From Spartobacteria bacterium (lineage in GTDB: Bacteria > Verrucomicrobiota > Verrucomicrobiia > Chthoniobacterales > UBA10450), in assembly GCA_003169975.1 (NCBI GenBank), contig PNAA01000009.1, positions 1-64,000 of the forward strand: a DNA stretch of 64,000 bases. Reading direction: 5' to 3'. Made by a program: the position numbers and the translations under genes. The notes beneath the pieces are model-generated. The model made no database searches. It saw nothing but the letters and a program-made list of their open reading frames with translations, and was not told the DNA's origin. Positions 1-8,210 of the stretch are shown piece after piece. The stretch's first letter is position 1, and each line of letters opens with the position of its first letter.

Positions 1-10
1 TAGTCAATGA

Positions 11-817
11 TACACTGCAGTAGGACAGATTCTTAAGAATTTCCCGGTCGACTTCGAACGGGCGGAAAAGGATGCGATCATCGAAGCGTGCTGTTCAGTT
101 GGTCGACGTGTTCTTGGCAAGATTTTGCACCTAATTGGGGAAACAAGGACGGGTTTTTTGCAGGACATGTTGCAGCTTATTGCTCGCCGGCGACCAAATC
201 TTTCAACCGAAAGACTTCGCGAAGGCGCCGTTTCGGCTGTTTTGGGGTTGTCCGAACTAGCAGCCTTCGGGATGGTGGTCCGATTATCACATGCCTTAGG
301 TTCGAAAAATCTAACGTCGACATATGATCGAACGTTTGAAGGCAACGACATAACTATCCTCAATTTAGTCTATATCGCGCTGCGGCTCGAGCATTACGAC
401 GATTTCCCTGAACGACTGATACTGGAAGCGGCTGCTGCAATGCGCACGAACGCATTCGGGTTTCGAATTCTACGTGGTCTCGTTGTCCGCTATCTCACGC
501 TCTTCCCTACGGATTTTCGCTTGAAGCAGCGGCTCAGCAGTAAATTGAACTTGGATTTTCGGAGGATCCGAGCTCCCAGACAGGAGCAACGGTTACTCGA
601 ATTAGACAAATGCGTTGCTAGCGCGCGTTGTCTCCGCATCGCTGAGCGTGCGGGCAGTCCTCTCCGAGCCGTCGATTCGCTGGCCTTTATGCTCTCGTCA
701 GCGACCACGCGACCTCGGCCATGTATGCGGTTTGTCATGGCGTCCATCCGAGCATGCGGTCTGAACCGCGGGTGCGCGTGGAATCGGTCGATTCGCTGCG
801 CGGCCTCGCGATCATAA
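11..817 (+). pseudogene. Unrecognised gene fragment, probably truncated
   Basis: I do not recognise this protein. The frame is open from 11 to 817, just after an in-frame TGA at 8-10, and reads like real protein from the first codon (about residues 1-190: leucine-rich, helical, with segments such as ITILNLVYIALRLEHYDDF). No ATG lies near its beginning; the first usable start is TTG at 125, well inside protein-like sequence. It therefore looks like the 3' part of a longer gene whose frame was broken. The tail after about 660 is Arg/Ala-rich and low-complexity and probably not native. Base composition is clearly less GC-rich than the downstream genes, and the GCCTAACGA word common elsewhere is absent, so acquired DNA is likely. 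A defence or STAND-type helical C-terminus is possible but unsupported. Confidence 0.4.
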
Positions 818-900
818 TCATGCCGCTCGATCATGTGCGCGATTTTTTCTCCAGCTACAGCGGGAATCCGACCATCCGGCGACCGTTTCCGGACGGGTGA
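754..900 (+). pseudogene. N-terminal remnant of a DUF1624/YeiB-like membrane acyltransferase
   Basis: ATG at 754 opens a 48-codon frame ending in TGA at 898-900. The peptide contains VESVDSLRGLAIIIMPLDHV followed by RDFFSS and NPT. This matches the first transmembrane helix and the DHVRDFF motif of heparan-alpha-glucosaminide N-acetyltransferase-like (DUF1624/DUF5009) proteins, which normally have 350-400 residues and about ten membrane spans. Only the first 45 residues remain; the sequence after the stop shows no continuation in any frame. I read it as a decaying remnant beside the fragment upstream, with which it overlaps. Confidence 0.6.
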
Positions 901-1006
901 TTTTTGTCACCTCATGAAATCGCGCCAGACGGTTGAATTCAGGCTTGGATTGCGAGGGAGGGAACTGGTCGAGCGCGGAGGTCTTCGAACAAGAACGCGG
1001 CGGCAC

Positions 1007-2098
1007 CTAACGATTTGTAAAGCTGAAACGGAGCGCCTGCCGCAGGCGCGGCGGCAAGGCCGGCAGATGGCGGCGCTCGATCAGAAAGGTGATGACGCCG
1101 GCCAGTTCTTTGTAGATGTAGTTGCGATTGACCGCGCCCTGGAGGTATTGCTCGCCGCTGCTGCCGCCGGTGCCGACCCGGGTGCCGATCATGCGCCGGA
1201 CCATTTGCAGGTGGCGATAGCGGAAGGTGGCCAGTTGTTCGTCGATCTCGATGAGCGAGTTGAGCAAGGCAAAGGGCAACCGGAACATCGGCTCGTCGCG
1301 GTAGAGCATGATGAAGAGCGCGGCGCGCAAAGCGGTCGACCGAAAGGCGCCCCAGCCGGTCTTGAAAAAGATGTCGTCGAACTTGCCGAGCAGGTCCGGT
1401 TTGTCGTCGCGCTCGGAAAGGCTTTGCTCGTAAAGGAGGCGGTAGCGGTTCCAGAAGGGGGAACGTCCCGGCTGCACCGCGCCTTCGTTAGGCGAGTCCT
1501 CCCAGTCGCGCCAGAATTCCTCCTCGAAGAAGGGCATCCGTTCGAGCCAGTTCTCGACCATCCCGAGGATGGTGGGCTTTTGTTCGAACTCCGTGATCTC
1601 CGCGAAGTCCTTCTCGTTAAAGCCGCCCAGCTCGGTGTGCTTGTAATAGTCGGGCCGGAACCGGTTCTCCATCCGCAGGCCTAACGACGCTTCGATCTCC
1701 CGGAATTGCCTGCTCTGGAATCCGGAGGCGCCATGGAGCAGCTCGCGGAACTCGAGAAAATCGAGCGGGGTCATCGTCTCCAGCACATCGACCTGGTGAT
1801 TGAGCAATTTCCAAATCTCGACCACCCGCTTAAGACGATGCACGACCACGTTCATGTCCGGGCCGTCGTCGTCCGCGGCCGGTTTGCTCAGGACTTCGCC
1901 GCAGGCCGTGATCTCGTGCAGGATCTGTTTGAACCAAAGCTCGTAAGCCTGGTGGATGACGATGAAGAGCATCTCATCGTGCGCGAGCAGCTTGCCCTCC
2001 TGCAAGCTGAGCGGCTTTTGTAAGGCGAGAAGTTGATCGATCGCGAGGTAGTCGCCGTAGTATTGCAGCGGCTGCTCGTGATTGAAGGGGCATTCCAT
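1007..2098 (-). CDS. kynA: Tryptophan 2,3-dioxygenase
   Basis: This heme enzyme opens the indole ring of L-tryptophan to N-formylkynurenine, the first step of the kynurenine pathway. Diagnostic motifs are HQAYELWFKQ in the N-terminal third (active-site His) and, near the C-terminus, the RYRHLQMV segment with the proximal heme ligand His, followed by GTRVGTGGSSG, the tryptophan-carboxylate loop. ATG at 2098 (MECPFNHEQ) is preferred over an upstream in-frame start at 2134, because conserved sequence begins just after it. The length, 363 residues, is long for bacterial enzymes but within the family. No other kynurenine gene is adjacent. The stop TAG lies within a CGTTAGG copy of the dispersed word. 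Confidence 0.93.
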   Translation of the reverse strand: MECPFNHEQPLQYYGDYLAIDQLLALQKPLSLQEGKLLAHDEMLFIVIHQAYELWFKQILHEITACGEVLSKPAADDDGPDMNVVVHRLKRVVEIWKLLNHQVDVLETMTPLDFLEFRELLHGASGFQSRQFREIEASLGLRMENRFRPDYYKHTELGGFNEKDFAEITEFEQKPTILGMVENWLERMPFFEEEFWRDWEDSPNEGAVQPGRSPFWNRYRLLYEQSLSERDDKPDLLGKFDDIFFKTGWGAFRSTALRAALFIMLYRDEPMFRLPFALLNSLIEIDEQLATFRYRHLQMVRRMIGTRVGTGGSSGEQYLQGAVNRNYIYKELAGVITFLIERRHLPALPPRLRQALRFSFTNR

Positions 2099-2185
2099 CC
2101 CCGCAGTGTCGCGCAGTGCGGCGATAGGCGTCAATCACCGCGGATGGCGCGGCCCTTCTCAACTTCTCCCCTCGCGGGTCGCTTT

Positions 2186-2214
2186 CCCGCGTCGCCCACA
2201 GGGCGACGGCTACA
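2186..2214. repeat. Half REP-like palindrome
   Basis: This is one arm of the REP family described at 56721-57546: GTCGCCCACAGGGCGAC hairpin followed by GGCTACA. It lies between kynA and the helicase stop codon; the partner arm is missing or degenerate. Confidence 0.65.
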
Positions 2215-2219
2215 GATGC

Positions 2220-3437
2220 CTAACGACGGCGCCGGCCGAACGAATAGCCGCGATGGGTGCGGCCGCCGCCGATGGCGCGTTTGCCGCCCGCGCCTGATTC
2301 CGGCTCGAAGAGCACGGTGTAGATGTAGGGGAAACCCTCGAGCTTGAGCCGCGGAATCTTTCGCCCAATGAAGCGCTCGATCGCCTGGAGCGATGGAAGC
2401 TCTCCACCATTCATCAATGTGAATGCGTCGCCGACGTTCTGGGCGCGGCCGGTCCGTCCGATGCGGTGGACGTAATCTTCGGGATGCTCCGGCACGTCGT
2501 AATTAATCACGTGGCTGACCCCCGCGATGTCGATCCCGCGCGCCGCGATATCGGTCGCGACCATGACTTCGTATTTGCCCGACTTGAAGCCTTCGAGCGC
2601 TTCGACGCGTTCCCGCTGGGTGCGATTCGAGTGCAAGACGGCGACCGAATGCCGCGCCTGTTTCAGTTGCGACGCGATGCGGTCCGCACCGTGTTTCGTC
2701 CGCGAAAAAATCAACGCGCTGTCGTAATTGGTGCGCTCGAGCAGCGCGATGAGCAGATCGAACTTCTGCTCCGCCGCGACCGGGTAGACCGCGTGGGTGA
2801 CGGTCTCGGCCGGCGCACGCCGCACGCCGATCTCCACCACTTCCGGTTCTCTTAGAACCCAGGCGGCGAGCCGCTCGATTTCCGGCGGCAGCGTCGCGGA
2901 AAAAAGCAAAGTCTGCCGATCGGTGGAAATCTGTTCGACGATCCGCCGCACATCGGGGAGGAAACCCATGTCGAGCATGCGATCGACCTCGTCGAGGACG
3001 AGGATGCTGACGTTGCGGAAATGCATCGCGCGTTGTTCGAGCAGATCGAGCAAGCGGCCGGGCGTCGCGCAGACGACATCAGCGCCAGCTGCAGCCTCCT
3101 CTTTTTGTTTGCCGTAGCCGACGCCGCCATGCACCACCGAGACGCGCAGATCAGTGAAGCGCCCGTAATCACGAAAGGCCGTCTCAACCTGCGCCGCGAG
3201 CTCGCGTGTCGGCTCGAGGACGAGACAGCGAAAGGTGCCGTGCCTGGCCAGTAAGGTCATGATCGGCAGCGCGAAAGCCGCCGTCTTGCCGGTCCCGGTT
3301 TGCGCGGTGCCGATGAGATCCTTGCCAGAAAGAATGATTGGAAATGCGCGGAGCTGGATCGGCGTCGGCTCGGAGAAGCCCATCGCCTGTGTTCCCCGCA
3401 CGACTTCCGGGGAAAGCCCGAAGTTGTTGAAAGACAC
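2220..3437 (-). CDS. DEAD-box ATP-dependent RNA helicase
   Basis: This cytoplasmic RNA helicase of the RhlE/DeaD group unwinds RNA duplexes using ATP. All core motifs are visible in order: Q motif GFSEPTPIQ, Walker A AQTGTGKT, PTRELAAQ, DEVD (a variant of DEAD), SAT, then RGIDIAGVSHVINYD and HRIGRTGR in the second RecA domain. The C-terminus is short and basic (GRRRR). The frame is open well upstream, but it would then overlap the divergent phosphoesterase gene. GTG at 3437, eight residues before the conserved FGLS segment, gives 405 residues, typical for the core family. The Shine-Dalgarno signal is weak, so the start is uncertain. The stop TAG sits in the GTTAGGC word. Confidence 0.9.
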   Translation of the reverse strand: MSFNNFGLSPEVVRGTQAMGFSEPTPIQLRAFPIILSGKDLIGTAQTGTGKTAAFALPIMTLLARHGTFRCLVLEPTRELAAQVETAFRDYGRFTDLRVSVVHGGVGYGKQKEEAAAGADVVCATPGRLLDLLEQRAMHFRNVSILVLDEVDRMLDMGFLPDVRRIVEQISTDRQTLLFSATLPPEIERLAAWVLREPEVVEIGVRRAPAETVTHAVYPVAAEQKFDLLIALLERTNYDSALIFSRTKHGADRIASQLKQARHSVAVLHSNRTQRERVEALEGFKSGKYEVMVATDIAARGIDIAGVSHVINYDVPEHPEDYVHRIGRTGRAQNVGDAFTLMNGGELPSLQAIERFIGRKIPRLKLEGFPYIYTVLFEPESGAGGKRAIGGGRTHRGYSFGRRRR

Positions 3438-3484
3438 AGGCCTGAACAGTAGATCGGTTAGGCTGGGAAGCAACGTTAGTTCTG

Positions 3485-3522
3485 TCTTGCGCGATCCTTC
3501 GTTTCGCTCAGGATAACGAGCA
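3485..3522. repeat. Partial TCATCCCGAGC-type repeat arm
   Basis: CGATCCTTCGTTTCGCTCAG GATAACGA resembles one degenerate arm of the inverted repeat family seen complete at 59625-59707 and 23197-23289. It lies in the divergent promoter gap between the helicase and the phosphoesterase. Confidence 0.4.
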
Positions 3523-3523
3523 C

Positions 3524-3979
3524 ATGGGTCCGAAAGCAGTGCGGATTTTTGTCCTCGCCGACACCCACAATCATCTCCCGGAAAATCTTGAGGCGCTGGC
3601 GGAGGGCGCGGATGAAATCTGGCATCTCGGCGATCTCTGCGAGCCCAGTTTGCTCGTGCGGCTGGAAAACGTCGGGCCGCCGGTGACGCTGGTGCGCGGC
3701 AACTGCGACAGCAATTCCGAGTGGCCGCTGGTGGTCGACCTGCAACGCAACGGCCTCCGTTTCCGTCTCGTCCACATTCCGCCGTCACACCCGCCGGAGA
3801 ACGTGGACGTCCTGCTGCATGCCCACACCCACGTCCCGCGCAACGAGCGCAGGGGTGGCGTGCTCTTTCTTAATCCCGGCTGCGTCACGCGCCCGGACCG
3901 CGGCACGGTGCCCAGCGTCGCGACGCTCGAGATCGCGGCGGACGGGAAGTTAATCTGGCACCTGACGCCCCTTCGTTAG
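3524..3979 (+). CDS. YfcE/MJ0936-family metallophosphoesterase
   Basis: This small two-metal phosphodiesterase has the calcineurin-like fold. Metal-binding motifs are seen in order: DTHNH near residue 13, GDL near 36, GNCD near 60, HIPPSH, and HAHTHV near 100, then NPGCVTRP typical of the YfcE family. The length of 151 residues fits. The natural substrate is unknown for most family members. ATG at 3524 is used; a later GTG (VRIFVLADTH) is possible. The gene diverges from the DEAD-box gene. Its TAG stop is part of a CGTTAGGC word. Confidence 0.88.
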   Translation: MGPKAVRIFVLADTHNHLPENLEALAEGADEIWHLGDLCEPSLLVRLENVGPPVTLVRGNCDSNSEWPLVVDLQRNGLRFRLVHIPPSHPPENVDVLLHAHTHVPRNERRGGVLFLNPGCVTRPDRGTVPSVATLEIAADGKLIWHLTPLR

Positions 3980-4095
3980 GCAAACACCCAGCGCGCCAAT
4001 ATTCTGTCTGGTCCCGAAGTGGTCGGCCCGGACCTGGTGCCGGACGGATACTAACGGCCCGGCGTTAGGCGCGCATTTTTTCGCCGTCGTTAGGC
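3974..4095. other. Cluster of three CGTTAGGC words in a gene gap
   Basis: Copies of CGTTAGGC lie at 3974, 4063 and 4088, all in the same orientation, with a related CTAACGG at 4051. The first includes the stop of the phosphoesterase. The gap to 4139 holds no gene I can support. This is the densest group of the dispersed word in the window. Confidence 0.6.
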
Positions 4096-4139
4096 GTGAG
4101 CGCTCCCACGTCCGCGAATCACGCAGAGATCGCGCTGCG

Positions 4140-4610
4140 CTAGTGCCCGTAGCTGACGACGCGCGAAATCTTCCACGAGTCGGCGGTTTTTCTCCAAAGC
4201 ATCACGAACTCGAAGACGCCACACTCATCCTGGCCCTTCTCCTGGTGGCAAAAACGGTGGGCGCCGATCTCGATCGCACCCTAGTTCTTGATCGGGTAGA
4301 CCTTGAGACTGCCTGGCACCAGGTCGCGCCGGATGTCTGGCGTGCGCGCGAACATTTTCTTAAAGTCTCCGGAACATTCCTCGTAATTCTTCAACCCATC
4401 GTTGTCCTGGTAGAACTCGAGGTCGTCGGTAAACATCGCCATCAGCGCCTCCGCGTTGTGAGCGTTGAAAGCGTCGAAGATTTTCGTGTCCAGTCGCGCA
4501 ATCGTGTCGCCGAGCTCGCGCGACGCGGCCGTCGAACTCGGCTCGGGCGTCTGCCCGGCCGCCGACAAGACGGCCGTCATGAGCAGAAGACTGCAAAGTG
4601 CGCCTCTCAA
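4140..4610 (-). pseudogene. DUF4440/NTF2-like secreted protein with an in-frame amber stop
   Basis: A signal peptide (MRGALCSLLLMTAVLSAAGQ) precedes a SnoaL/DUF4440-type cone fold: FDAFNAHNAEALMAMFTDDL EFYQD, then SLKVYPIKN. A TAG at 4281-4283 interrupts the frame; it continues as GAIEIGAHRFCHQEKGQ and WKISRVVSYGH to a second stop at 4140-4142, completing a normal family C-terminus (156 codons in all). The stop falls where homologues usually carry Tyr (GYGA), so one base change from TAC/TAT would explain it. The start is TTG at 4610, overlapping the TGA of the upstream membrane gene as TTGA; ATG at 4580 would split the signal peptide. Either a recent pseudogene or a sequencing error. Confidence 0.8.
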
Positions 4611-4822
4611 AGCGCGGCGGTAATCGAATTCTGGGCGCTCGACCCGAGGTCGGCAAACGTCACCGGCTCGTGGCTAAACTGCCAGATCGTCGTCGTGGTG
4701 GCGATGACGAGGAGCAGGTAAACGATGGCTTCCATCAAGCCGCGCTCTTTTTCCTCCGACTGGATGAGCAGTTGGTAGGTGCTTTCTTCGTGCACCGGTG
4801 TGGCGTTGGGTGTGTTTGTCAT
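4607..4822 (-). CDS. Small single-span membrane protein
   Basis: This is a 71-residue protein beginning MTNTPNATPVHEES, with one hydrophobic helix in the C-terminal half (LMEAIVYLLLVIATTTTIW). No family is recognised. ATG at 4822 is chosen over an upstream in-frame codon at 4855, because an AAGGACACC stretch (weak Shine-Dalgarno) precedes it. Its TGA overlaps the TTG of the DUF4440 gene, so the two were probably translated as a coupled pair. The function is unknown. Confidence 0.6.
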   Translation of the reverse strand: MTNTPNATPVHEESTYQLLIQSEEKERGLMEAIVYLLLVIATTTTIWQFSHEPVTFADLGSSAQNSITAAL

Positions 4823-5002
4823 GGTGTCCTTTCTTAACCCCAGAGCCTTATGCAATCGTTATGCCAGGCGATGCGCGAAAGTGTAAACCGCTGACGGAAC
4901 GATGCTTGTGAGACGAAGCGAAAATCCGCCGCGACCGCGAGTGTGTCGCAGACGGGATGAGGCGGTGCCAAAAACGGGACGGCGCGCAGCGCGCCAGACG
5001 CG

Positions 5003-5509
5003 CTACTCTTTTGCGCCCGTTTCCTTTTCGTTAGGCGCGGTTTTCTTCGCTTTGCCCGCCGGCTTGGCGTCCCCCTCGGGGCTCGCTTCGCCTTTCGCCG
5101 CTTTGCGCTTCTTGCCTTTTTCCGCCGGCGTCGTTTCCTCGATCACCACTTCCGCTGCATCCACCCACTCGAGAAAAGCAACGGCCGCCGAGTCGCTCTT
5201 GCGCTGGCCAAGCTTGATGATGCGGGTGTAGCCGCCGTTGCGGCTCGCGCTTCGCGGCGCGATGTCGTCGAACAATTTCTTGACCGCGTCTTTCTGCCGT
5301 AGAACGGAGAGGGCCGTCCGGCGCGCGTGGAGCGAGCCATTTTTGCCTAACGTCACCATCTTTTCTGCCAGTGGCCGCACCGCCTTCGCTTTGGCGAGGG
5401 TGGTTTTAATCCGCTGATGCTCGATCAAACTACAGACCTGATTCGCCAGCAACGCCTTCCGGTGCGCAGCGGTTACTCCCAATTTGACGGTTTTATTTTG
5501 GTGCCTCAT
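5003..5509 (-). CDS. rplQ: 50S ribosomal protein L17
   Basis: Large-subunit ribosomal protein. The N-terminus MRHQNKTVKLGVTAAHRKAL and the LIEHQRIKTTLAKAKAVRPL segment are the classical L17 signature, with GGYTRIIKLGQRKSDSA near residue 95. At 168 residues it exceeds the usual 120-130 because of a charged Lys/Ala/Glu-rich tail after residue 125. It lies 34 bp downstream of rpoA on the same strand, the standard order at the end of the alpha operon. Two copies of the dispersed word lie in it (5029, 5345). Confidence 0.97.
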   Translation of the reverse strand: MRHQNKTVKLGVTAAHRKALLANQVCSLIEHQRIKTTLAKAKAVRPLAEKMVTLGKNGSLHARRTALSVLRQKDAVKKLFDDIAPRSASRNGGYTRIIKLGQRKSDSAAVAFLEWVDAAEVVIEETTPAEKGKKRKAAKGEASPEGDAKPAGKAKKTAPNEKETGAKE

Positions 5510-5543
5510 AGCTGCTTCTCCCGCGAAATGTTTTGCCTAACGA

Positions 5544-6572
5544 CTATTCCTCGTCCGCGCCGTTCGCGCCGTCGGCCGGCAGCGGGATTTCAACCAAACC
5601 CGGATCGAATTTCTGCCCCAACCCGAGCCCGAGTTGCTGCAGCTTGTCCTTGATTTCGTTGAGCGACTTTTTGCCGAAGTTGCGATACTTCAGCATCTCC
5701 GCCTCGGTCTTTTGCGCGAGCTGTCCGACGGTCGTGATATTCGCGTTGTTCAGACAATTCGCCGCGCGCACGCTGAGCTCGATCTCGTTCACGCTCATAT
5801 TGAGCAGCTTCTTCAGCTTGACGTTTTCTTCGCTCACGCCCGCTGGCGTTTCGTCGAATTCGATCACGTCCTCGTTGAAGTTGACGAAGACATCGAGGTG
5901 ATGGCGCAGGATCGCGGAAGCCTGGAGCAGCGCGTCGTCCGGCGTGAGGCGTCCGTCGGTCCAGACTTCGAGGATGAGTTTGTCGTAGTCGGTGCGCTGA
6001 CCGACGCGGGTGTTTTCGACCGCGTATTTCACCCGGGTCACGGGCGAAAAAATCGAGTCGATCGGGATGAGGCCGATGGCTTGGTCGGGCCGTTTGTTTT
6101 CGTCCCCGGTCGCGAAACCGCGGCCGACGCGGACATCGAGCTCGGCTTCGAATTTGTGCTTCTTGTCGAGCGTGCAAATGACCTGCTTCGGATTGAGCAC
6201 TTCGTATCCCTGCACGAGCTGGATGTCGCCGGCGGTGACAGTGCCTTCCTTGTTCACGTTGAGCGAGAGCTTGCGCGCTTCGTGATCGGAGGCTTTGAAT
6301 TTTACCCGCTTCAGGTTGAGCACGATGTCGGTCACGTCCTCGACGACCGCGGGCAGGGTGCCGAATTCGTGTTGTGCGCCGCTGATTTTCACCGCGGTGA
6401 TGGCGGCGCCTTCGAGCGAGGAAAGGAGGACGCGGCGGAGCGAATTGCCGACGGTGTGTCCGTAGCCGGCCTCGAAAGGTTCGGCGACAAATTTGGCGTA
6501 AGTCTCAGTAGATGACTCCTCGTCCTTGACGAGGGTCTTGGGCATTTCAAAACGACCGTAACGAACTGACAT
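5544..6572 (-). CDS. rpoA: DNA-directed RNA polymerase subunit alpha
   Basis: Alpha subunit: dimerises, nucleates core polymerase assembly and contacts promoters and activators. The N-terminal domain carries FVAEPFEAGYGHTVGNSLRR (residues about 30-50), the universal assembly motif. The C-terminal helix-hairpin-helix domain reads SVRAANCLNNANITTVGQLA and NFGKKSLNEIKDKL. The length from ATG 6572 (MSVRYGRFEMPK) is 342 residues; E. coli has 329. ATG at 6542 is an alternative. The open frame continues upstream to 6791, but that part consists of an intergenic repeat and is not coding. It is followed by rplQ. Confidence 0.96.
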   Translation of the reverse strand: MSVRYGRFEMPKTLVKDEESSTETYAKFVAEPFEAGYGHTVGNSLRRVLLSSLEGAAITAVKISGAQHEFGTLPAVVEDVTDIVLNLKRVKFKASDHEARKLSLNVNKEGTVTAGDIQLVQGYEVLNPKQVICTLDKKHKFEAELDVRVGRGFATGDENKRPDQAIGLIPIDSIFSPVTRVKYAVENTRVGQRTDYDKLILEVWTDGRLTPDDALLQASAILRHHLDVFVNFNEDVIEFDETPAGVSEENVKLKKLLNMSVNEIELSVRAANCLNNANITTVGQLAQKTEAEMLKYRNFGKKSLNEIKDKLQQLGLGLGQKFDPGLVEIPLPADGANGADEE

Positions 6573-6577
6573 AGGAT

Positions 6578-6682
6578 TGAAGGATGAAGGCGGAAGGATG
6601 AGGGATGAGGGATGAAGTGCGATCGGAAAAAACAAGCCTGCGGCTAATTCATCCTTCTGCCTTCCTCCTTCATCCTTTCCAG
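6578..6682. repeat. Intergenic GGATGAAGGCGGAAGGATGA inverted repeat
   Basis: Runs of GGATGA units (AGGATGAAGGCGGAAGGATG, then AGGGATGAGGGATGA) face a complementary run, TCATCCTTCTGCCTTCCTCC, about 45 bases later. The same units recur at 14352-14376 and, inverted, at 14600-14627. It lies upstream of rpoA. Confidence 0.6.
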
Positions 6683-6823
6683 AGCGCCGGGTTCCCCCTG
6701 GCGAGCGTGGTCTCGCGTCCAGCGACGGAAACCCAGGGACCAACGGCGCAACGTTTAAAAAACTCGCTGCAGGACGGGGAATGAACACCATCTCGCCCGC
6801 TTTGCAAGCGCGACGCTCGACGC

Positions 6824-6922
6824 TGTAGCCGCTTCCCTGTGGGAAGCGCGGGATTAGGGTTGTTCGCAGCTCTGGGAATGAGCGACGCCGACGCTCGCGC
6901 TGTCCACAGGGCAGCGGCTACA
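6824..6922. repeat. REP-like doublet
   Basis: TGTAGCCGCTTCCCTGTGGG AAGCGCGG at the left and the inverted arm CCACAGGGCAGCGGCTACA at the right, separated by about 45 bases. The right arm overlaps the last codons of the TPM gene, whose TAG stop (6918-6920) is the TAG of the TGTAG terminus. Confidence 0.8.
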
Positions 6923-7355
6923 GGCTTTCCTCGACCGCGTTGGGCAATTCGTCGCGGTCGCCCGGCTCTCGCGGGAAATGCTCCGCGAGAAGCGCGCCGG
7001 TCCGGTCGATGGCGTGGATCACGGCGTCGGTGAAGTTTCCCGCTTTGAAATGCGTCTGCATTGAGGCCACGAGTTGCTGCCAGAAGGCATCGCCGCAGCG
7101 CTGGTGAATGCCTTCATCGCCGATGACCGCAAATTTTTGCGAACGCGGCGCGACGAAGATGAGCACGCCATTTCGTTCGCGTGTCGCGGTCATGCCCAGC
7201 TTTTGAAATTTTGCGCGGGCTGCCGCGACCGCGTCGTCCATTGCCCCGTGCTGAATGAAGACGCGGATCTCGCCGGAGGTTTTCGTTTCCGCCGCGGCGA
7301 TTGCATGCACGATGCGCTTGTGCTCGATTTTTTCGACAAAATGTTTGGTGCGCAT
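6918..7355 (-). CDS. TPM-domain protein (second copy)
   Basis: This 145-residue protein has one TPM domain: KTSGEIRVFIQHG, NGVLIFVAPRSQKFAVIGDEGIH and FKAGNFTDAVIHAID are the hallmark strands and helices. Unlike its neighbour it has no signal peptide or Gly-rich tail; shorter cytosolic or membrane-associated TPM proteins of this type are known next to the long form. ATG at 7355 lies 4 bp after the stop of the upstream TPM gene. The longer open frame to 7553 is a shadow of that gene's Gly-rich end. The biochemical role is not established; some TPM proteins have phosphatase activity or act in photosystem assembly. Its stop is supplied by a REP arm. Confidence 0.85.
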   Translation of the reverse strand: MRTKHFVEKIEHKRIVHAIAAAETKTSGEIRVFIQHGAMDDAVAAARAKFQKLGMTATRERNGVLIFVAPRSQKFAVIGDEGIHQRCGDAFWQQLVASMQTHFKAGNFTDAVIHAIDRTGALLAEHFPREPGDRDELPNAVEESL

Positions 7356-7359
7356 GGGT

Positions 7360-8124
7360 CTACCAACTGGAGCCGGCGCCACCGCCGCCGAAACTGCCGC
7401 CGCCCCCGCTGAATCCGCTGAATCCGCCGCCGCCGGAGCCGCCGCCACCCGACCAGCCGCCGCCGCCGAAGCCACCGATGAAAGGCCCACCGAAGCCGCT
7501 GTAGCCATAGCCGCGGCGTCGGGATCGATTGGCGAAAATGATGAAGGCCACAATGATCAAGAAAACAATCAGGCCGACAGGCATGCCGGACGAGCCGCCG
7601 CTCTCCGATTCTTTTTGCGTCCGGCCGGTGCCTTTGTATTCCCCCTTGACCGCTTGCATCATCGCCACGACCCCGGTTTTCAAACCGCCCGAGTAATCCC
7701 CTTTCTTAAAAAACGGCGCGATGAGGTTATGTGTGATGTCGAAACAAGTCGCATCGGGCAACGCGCCTTCCAGGCCGTAACCGGTCTGGATAAACATCTG
7801 GTGGTCGTCGACGAAGACGAAGAGGACCGCACCGTTGTTGCGACCTTTCTGGCCGACGCCCCAGGTTTGCGCGATGCGCTGGGTGTAATCCGCGACCGAT
7901 GATTCGCTTTCCATCGACCGGTAAACCGCGACCAGGATTTGCGTCGAAGTCTCGCGCTCGAACTGCGCCAGTTGCTCGTTCAGTTGCGCGGCGGTCGCCT
8001 GGTCCAGCACCCCCGCGTAGTCGTTAAAGTAGCGATCCGGTTTGGACGGCATCCTTTCCGCTGCGAGCGGGCCGAGCGCGCAAACGAAAAGCGCGAAGAT
8101 GCCGAGAATTAGGCGCTTCTTCAT
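7360..8124 (-). CDS. YgcG-type TPM-domain membrane protein
   Basis: The 254 residues comprise a signal peptide (1-22), a TPM domain at about 30-160 (YFNDYAGVLDQATAAQLNEQ, STQILVAVYRSM, GAVLFVFVDDHQMFIQTGYG LEG), one transmembrane helix (MPVGLIVFLIIVAFIIFA) and a Gly/Ser-rich tail ending GAGSSW. This is the standard YgcG layout, with the TPM domain outside the cytoplasmic membrane. It stands between lemA and a second TPM gene on the same strand, the usual association. The function is unproven; an envelope role is likely. Confidence 0.9.
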   Translation of the reverse strand: MKKRLILGIFALFVCALGPLAAERMPSKPDRYFNDYAGVLDQATAAQLNEQLAQFERETSTQILVAVYRSMESESSVADYTQRIAQTWGVGQKGRNNGAVLFVFVDDHQMFIQTGYGLEGALPDATCFDITHNLIAPFFKKGDYSGGLKTGVVAMMQAVKGEYKGTGRTQKESESGGSSGMPVGLIVFLIIVAFIIFANRSRRRGYGYSGFGGPFIGGFGGGGWSGGGGSGGGGFSGFSGGGGSFGGGGAGSSW

Positions 8125-8195
8125 GTCATCCCGAACGAAGTCGAAACCTTGTATATATTTTCACGGGATCCCTCGACCCCGAATGTTTTCGGGGC
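8124..8195. repeat. Incomplete TCATCCCGAAC inverted repeat
   Basis: TCATCCCGAACGAAGTCGAA at one side and GGGATCCCTCGACCCCGAAT at the other match the family seen complete at 59625-59707, here with degraded outer ends. It lies between lemA and the TPM gene and may reduce transcript read-through within the unit. Confidence 0.55.
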
Positions 8196-8210
8196 TCGGG
8201 CTGCCAGCGA

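Noticed and set aside
833-1684. Long plus-strand open frame opposite kynA
   Set aside because: It is antisense to a clearly conserved enzyme; long opposite-strand frames are common at this GC content and the translation has no recognisable domain.
6573-6791. Extended N-terminus of rpoA
   Set aside because: The extra residues are encoded by an intergenic GGATGA repeat, and the normal alpha-subunit start lies at 6572.
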